A DNA stretch of 64,000 bases. Source: Hsuehochloa calcarea (taxonomy: Eukaryota > Streptophyta > Magnoliopsida > Poales > Poaceae). Positions within the stretch are counted from its first letter, which is position 1. Every line of letters starts with the position of its first letter. Shown here one piece after another: positions 59,319 through 64,000 of the stretch. The notes under the pieces were generated by a model. That model saw only the letters and a list, made by a program, of their open reading frames with translations, was not told the DNA's origin and ran no database searches. The position numbers were made by a program, and so were the translations under genes. The stretch is taken from positions 14,231,385-14,295,384 of the forward strand of contig CM070594.1 of NCBI GenBank assembly GCA_036346395.1, given 5' to 3'.

Positions 59319-61813
59319 TGCCACCACACTACTCTTTAAACTAATAATTATCGACACACTATAAAAATTACAGCAAGGAAGCAATGATAATCATATCAAT
59401 AGACCACAAAAAGGACATGCATAATCATGGTTCAAACGATAATAAATAATCAATGGGAATTATAACCAGGTAAATAACCCAAAGTAGCATCAACCAATGA
59501 ATCCAAATTATTAAAGCAAATAGTCTGGTCCAAATGATGTCCTAAACATTATTCAATAATTAACATGTCCAAGAGTAATCCAATTGTGAATGAAAAGATT
59601 ATGAAAGTAAATGATCATAAGTGGTCCATGTGCTCTACTCGCTCTCAGCTACGCCATCCTCGACGATCACCTAAAGACAACAATAGAGCAAGGGTGAGTC
59701 CACGACTCAGCAAATACATCCATAAACAACGAACAATAATAAATCAACAGCATTCAATAACTCCATTAACATCACAGGTACTTCTCTTAATATTCTCATG
59801 CAGTTATCTTATCTTTGATTCACATCCATTAATCTCAAATGTCAATGCAAATCTAATCTACATGTCCACATGCACTTCTTTCGCGTATACCGGTATAGCA
59901 TGAGTGAATGCTCGCGACAACATTCACTCTCAAGCCCGTTCCTCCAAAAGGATCGGGGACCTCCTCCACTCCCGTGGAGTTGTGATCAATCATGATCACC
60001 TTCTCTTATGCAAAGATGCTTATGAATGCAAACATGCAAACTCCATCATAAACATCATATCCAACTTTTCATCATGCTTGTCAACAAAGATATAAACATA
60101 CCAATTATTTGTTTGCAATTAAACAGAATAAAAGCACAACAATAATGGTACTGAAAGATAAAGAATCACAGTGATCAATCATTGACCGCTGTTTACCATG
60201 CACTTGCCTTTACTAGTTGCGACGCACGATTTGGCTAGCAGATGGCAACAAGTACGACGCTTCTCCTACATTAGATACACAAATCTCAATACAAGCTACA
60301 GCATCATAAGAACAACAATCAATCGACATCGCTCCTACACGTCCCCAAATATACCACGTTATGCCGGTACCAAAAAGTTACCCATTGCTGTCTTAGTACT
60401 AAAACGAACGTAACTTTTGACTCAAAAGTCCGATCACAACAAACCACCCCATTCTGGATTCTTTATAAAATTACCCACATTTTCTTAGATTACAAAGACT
60501 TCTAATTAAATCATCTAACCCTCCGTATTTAGCCCGGAAAACCGATCTGTCCGCTTCGGAACAGCAGTCTTACTAAATTCATAACTTTTGTTTTACTCAA
60601 CCAAAATGCGCGTTCTCAGATTCTACAGAACCATTGGACAATTATCTACAACTTTCATGTAGATCAAAAACACTAATTAGGCTATTTACTATTTTTAATC
60701 TACAGTCTACCCAAACAGCGCGGAAGGCGATAACCCTAAAAACAGCAGTCTTCCGAAAATCATATCTCGAAATCTACTTGTCCGATTGACATGATAAAAT
60801 ATGCTAAAGAAAGATATCGAAATTATCTACAATTAACTAGTAGATGAGATTTCCAAAATTCGCCATTAAGGTACCGAATAAATTGTACAACAAAACAGCG
60901 GGCTAAGCAGATCTATTAATCGTCTCTTGACTAAAACTATAGAACCCTCTCTAATTAACCTCAATTATAATCTCTAATTAACAGAACTAATTAACTACTA
61001 ATGCCCACATGCATCCGTACACCCTAATCAAGCTAGCGACCAAACTAGTTAATTACCATCTTGCATTGAATTTTATCTCTCTATCTCCGTGTACCACGTC
61101 GGGTTGCAAGCCAACTACCGGTAGAGAGCATGCATTGCTATTTAATTGATTAATTACTCGGGAGACAATGGTGGCTCACAAATGCAAGCATGCGGCAACT
61201 CCACTAGGGCGATCCGAATTGATCTTGTGCATGCGGACACTGCGGAAGCGGCGAAAAAATAAATCATGCAAACCTCCACGTGGCGGCTAACGCAAGGCGG
61301 CGCGAGGTCGTCACTTACGCAGCCATCGGGGAAAACTCACGCAGAAGCGAACGGTGCGAGGTTTCTGCGATCCACAGCGGTTGGATGAAGCCGGCTGCGG
61401 CGCAAAGATCAAATGGCAAGGGCTCGGCGATTAGCGGCGTCCGCAACAGCGATACCAGCGCGGCAATGGAAAAGCAATGCAAGACAAATCACCATGACAA
61501 CCTGATACAGAGAAAAAGCGGCGCAAATGCGGCGGTATCTTGACGTTCCACCTTGCGCCAAGACAGTGAAAGCGTCAAGAAAAAATCCAGGAGGAAAAAA
61601 ATAGTTGTGGCAGGAGGAAAAACTAAAAGGCTAGGGTTACGAGAACCCAAATTCTATTATATATCTCTCAAAAAAATTTCTAAAATTCTATTTTCACAAA
61701 TTCTTTTTATTTAATTACGCACAAGCCCTAAATTCTTTAACTAATTAATTTAATTACTCTCCGACCCTTAAGACGCTTTTATTAATATTAATATTATTTT
61801 TCAGAGTATTACA
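59319..61813 (-). repeat. 5' LTR of the gypsy element (right copy)
   Basis: It starts TGCCACCACACTACTC and ends CAGAGTATTACA, 2495 bp. Long stretches (for example 60250-61000) are nearly identical to the left copy. The part at 61020-61620 differs by many small changes, often at CAG or CTG. Confidence 0.9.
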
Positions 61814-61946
61814 GCTGACCAGCCCTCGCCCCTTGCCCCCGCCACCGAACCGAAGTATCCCCTATGGCGCATCCTCTCTCCCCTCTCCCCTATGGCGCAT
61901 CACCTCTCCCATCCTCCCGATCCAGCTCCCTGGTGATGGCAACTAA

Positions 61947-62372
61947 GGCCCTGTTTGGTACGGCTCTGCTCCAATTTTTTACAGCTCCAACTCCAGCTTC
62001 ACTCTTGGATCCACTCCTATGATAAGTTGGAGTAGTCTACGGAGGTGTTTGGTTAGAAAGTTAATTCCAGCTCCAGGAATGAGAAAGATCTTTGTTAAAA
62101 GACTATACTACCCTTGTTTTATTGGATGGGCGAGGAGGGTTTTATTGGATGGTATTTGGTGGGTAATTTTATCTTAATTTTAGGGGTATTTTCGTAACCG
62201 GATGACTGCTCCATGCGGGGAGCAGCCTTCTCGCAGCTCTGAAAAAATACACTACAGCCTGCTCCAGATTCTCAAACTCCAAATTCAATTTTTTGTTGGA
62301 GCTGGACCGTTTGACATGGCTCCACCTACTCCAACTAAGAAGCTGGGAGTTGGAGCCATACCAAACAGGCCC
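61947..62372. mobile_element. PIF/Harbinger-like (Tourist-type) MITE, 426 bp
   Basis: The left end is GGCCCTGTTTGGTACGGCTC and the right end reads GGGCCTGTTTGGTATGGCTC on the minus strand. TAA flanks both sides (61944-61946 and 62373-62375). Terminal repeats with GTTTGGTA and a TAA/TTA target site are typical of Tourist-like MITEs. There is no coding capacity. Confidence 0.85.
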
Positions 62373-62648
62373 TAAGGTGGAGTTGTGGTCAGCTCACATG
62401 CCAAACTGCCACCTATTTTGCGAAGACTCGTTCAAAATGCCCAGTGCACGGCGGTTGCAAGCTATGAAGAATCGTGAACGCACGGCAGTTGCAACTTTCA
62501 CACTACAAAAGGTACACATCTCTCCTCCTTTTTCTTCCACTTCTCCACCTCACATCTCCAGCTTATTATCTCCCTTTCTCTCTTGCTCTCTGTTGCACGA
62601 ACAATCACAGGTGTGCATAACATCATCAGCTGGTACCAGAATTAAGCT

Positions 62649-63268
62649 GGAGACGTCGTGAGGGAGCGCGACATCTTCGCCATCGTGAGGGAGTGCGGCA
62701 TCTTCGTCGTTTGGGTAATTTCTTGGTTCAACCCAAGTTGAGTCTCTCATTTAGTGGTTCAATGCAGCGAGGCCTACTGGTTTCTTGGTCCAATTCACGA
62801 GGAATCTTTTTTAGCGTGTGTTTTAAGTAAGATCTTGGCGCAATGCTACAACTCCTATTTTGCTGGTTCCTTTCGACTAGCTTCACAATTTTCCGTGTAT
62901 GTGCCAAGAACAGGAATTAGCAAGTGCGGACACCTAATTATACCTTAGTCCATCGAAATATTTTTTGAATCATATTGTCCATCGAAATAAGAATCTTCAT
63001 TGCCAGCAAGTCCCACAGATTTCTTGGTTTCCAATGCAATGTGAGCCTTACTAATTTCTTTGTCAAATGCAAGAAGTGTCTGCGGCAGGGTGAGACCTAA
63101 ATAATTTCTTGGGCCAATGACCAAGGTCTCATTCTTTTCAGAATCCGCTTACTTGGTTTGACCATCCTGCTCTGCATAAGTGCATATGACGCTTACTCTA
63201 AAAAAAAGTGCATATGACACTCATGAACATTTTTTAGTCAAGACTCAACACTTAACAGCGAAGCCTGA
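62649..63268 (+). repeat. Duplicated flank, copy 2 (partner 50694-51250)
   Basis: It is nearly identical to the sequence left of the gypsy element, with an extra block near 63145-63205. Unlike copy 1 it continues uninterrupted into GGGCAGATTTGTGACCCTGC. The unit is probably part of an unidentified repeat. Confidence 0.9.
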
Positions 63269-64000
63269 GGGCAGATTTGTGACCCTGCCACATTGTACTC
63301 TTTCTCTTTTGATCTTAATATAAATAGCTCGCAAAGATTGCCAGCCCCTTGAAAAATACTTAAGAGCAATGATCATTATTTGGGCCTCTAAAATCTGTGC
63401 AATTCTGCATCAGATTGGTGGTAAGTGAATGGTTCTTTGGATTTTTCATTGTGTACCCTGATTGACTTACATATTGGAACAATTTCCTTTTTCTCTATGG
63501 ACAATTAGAACCAAGTCTTGTACAACAAACAGGATTATAAAATTGCAAACTTTACAATGTATATAGAGTTATAAACCAACTTTTTTTTGTAGGGCAATAG
63601 ACATACAAGTTTTTTTTTCTGATAAAGTTGTCAATTGGGACATCTGAGGATTTCCATGTTGCTGGATTTGGTAGTAGATTTTATTTATTTCATTCAGAAA
63701 GAGAGCACAAAGCTGTCGTGAATGAATTTTTTTGGAACAGTATGGTGTTATTCTAAAATTTGCTACAAAATGAATACTCTTTCTAGCATGTATTCCCTAT
63801 TTCTGGTATGTTTCATGAAAGAATTAAAGCAATATGTAGCACACATTTTCCAATCTGAAATCATTTTTCTTCTTCTTTATGAACTAGTGTATGTGCAACT
63901 TGTGCATTGACCTTTTCTTCGTTGTATATGTTACATGTAATTCTTAACTCTGCTAAACATACTTTTATGATACTCATTGGATGCTTGTTGCAACTTGCAA
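63269..64000. other. AT-rich tail region, source of a block found in the left LTR
   Basis: No gene was recognised. 63676-63884 matches 51531-51739 inside the left gypsy LTR. The short text CTCTGCTAAAC at about 63947 also recurs near 51770 in that LTR. Confidence 0.7.

Larger units (their letters stand above)
51258..61813 (-). mobile_element. Ty3/gypsy retrotransposon, minus orientation, decayed
   Basis: Two direct repeats with TG...CA ends (51258-54309 and 59319-61813) enclose gag and pol on the minus strand in gypsy order (protease, RT, RNase H, integrase). Flanks of 5 bp are CTGAA on the left and GCTGA on the right, so no perfect target duplication can be shown. Long LTRs and the pol order suggest a Tekay/Del-like lineage, but no chromodomain was recognised. 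Frameshifts and deletions occur throughout. Confidence 0.88.

Noticed and set aside
1..64000. tRNA, rRNA or snoRNA genes
   Set aside because: I looked for tRNA A/B-box-like text and rRNA cores and saw none that I could support without a covariance-model search such as tRNAscan-SE or Infernal.

Overview
This window looks like nuclear DNA from a grass (Poaceae). The evidence is grass-type CACTA transposons with subterminal motifs such as TTGCCGAGTGC, Helitron-like elements, copia and Ty3/gypsy retrotransposons, GC-rich first-exon-like islands and plant gene families with GT-AG introns. I cannot name the species. About 10-15% of the window is host-gene sequence. The only host gene that looks intact is a five-exon receptor-like cytoplasmic kinase of the PBS1/PBL type (32970-37217, +). 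The other host-like sequences are truncated or lie inside transposons.

Layout. 1-8.3 kb: a Helitron-like element (813-1176), a CACTA element (2066-5246) holding exons of a PGRL1-like gene, Harbinger debris, and a gag-only copia remnant with one LTR (6756-8246). 9.0-19.65 kb: a 10.65-kb CACTA element with TTA target duplications, a decayed TNPD-type transposase and a second decayed reading frame. 20.4-22.8 kb: a second Helitron-like copy, a small CACTA element and a 179-bp hAT MITE. 23.6-29.1 kb: a CACTA element with CCT target duplications that carries exon pieces resembling three host genes (LTO1/VKOR, a UTP13/TBL3-like WD40 protein and RRP12), all on the minus strand. 31.7-32.5 kb: a head-to-tail trimer of the same Helitron-like family.

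32.9-37.5 kb: the kinase gene. 38.2-43.3 kb: a gypsy-type LTR scrap and a 5'-truncated SIRE-like copia element. 43.6-45.5 kb: a 3'-truncated PIP5K gene. 47.2-47.6 kb: an AGD6/7-like ARF-GAP fragment. 49 kb: Harbinger debris. 51.3-61.8 kb: a decayed Ty3/gypsy element in minus orientation with two unequal LTRs. It lies between two copies of a roughly 0.6-kb duplicated sequence. A PIF/Harbinger-like MITE follows at 61947-62372.

How it fits together. Apart from the kinase there is no gene cooperation to describe. The window is a record of repeated transposition and exon capture. Four CACTA elements lie within 27 kb, each with its own subterminal repeat, and at least two of them carry host exons. 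Some frameshifts and LTR mismatches in the transposons fall at CAG/CTG trinucleotides and may be sequencing or assembly errors rather than real mutations. Family names are from recognition of the translated sequence only. No database search was possible.
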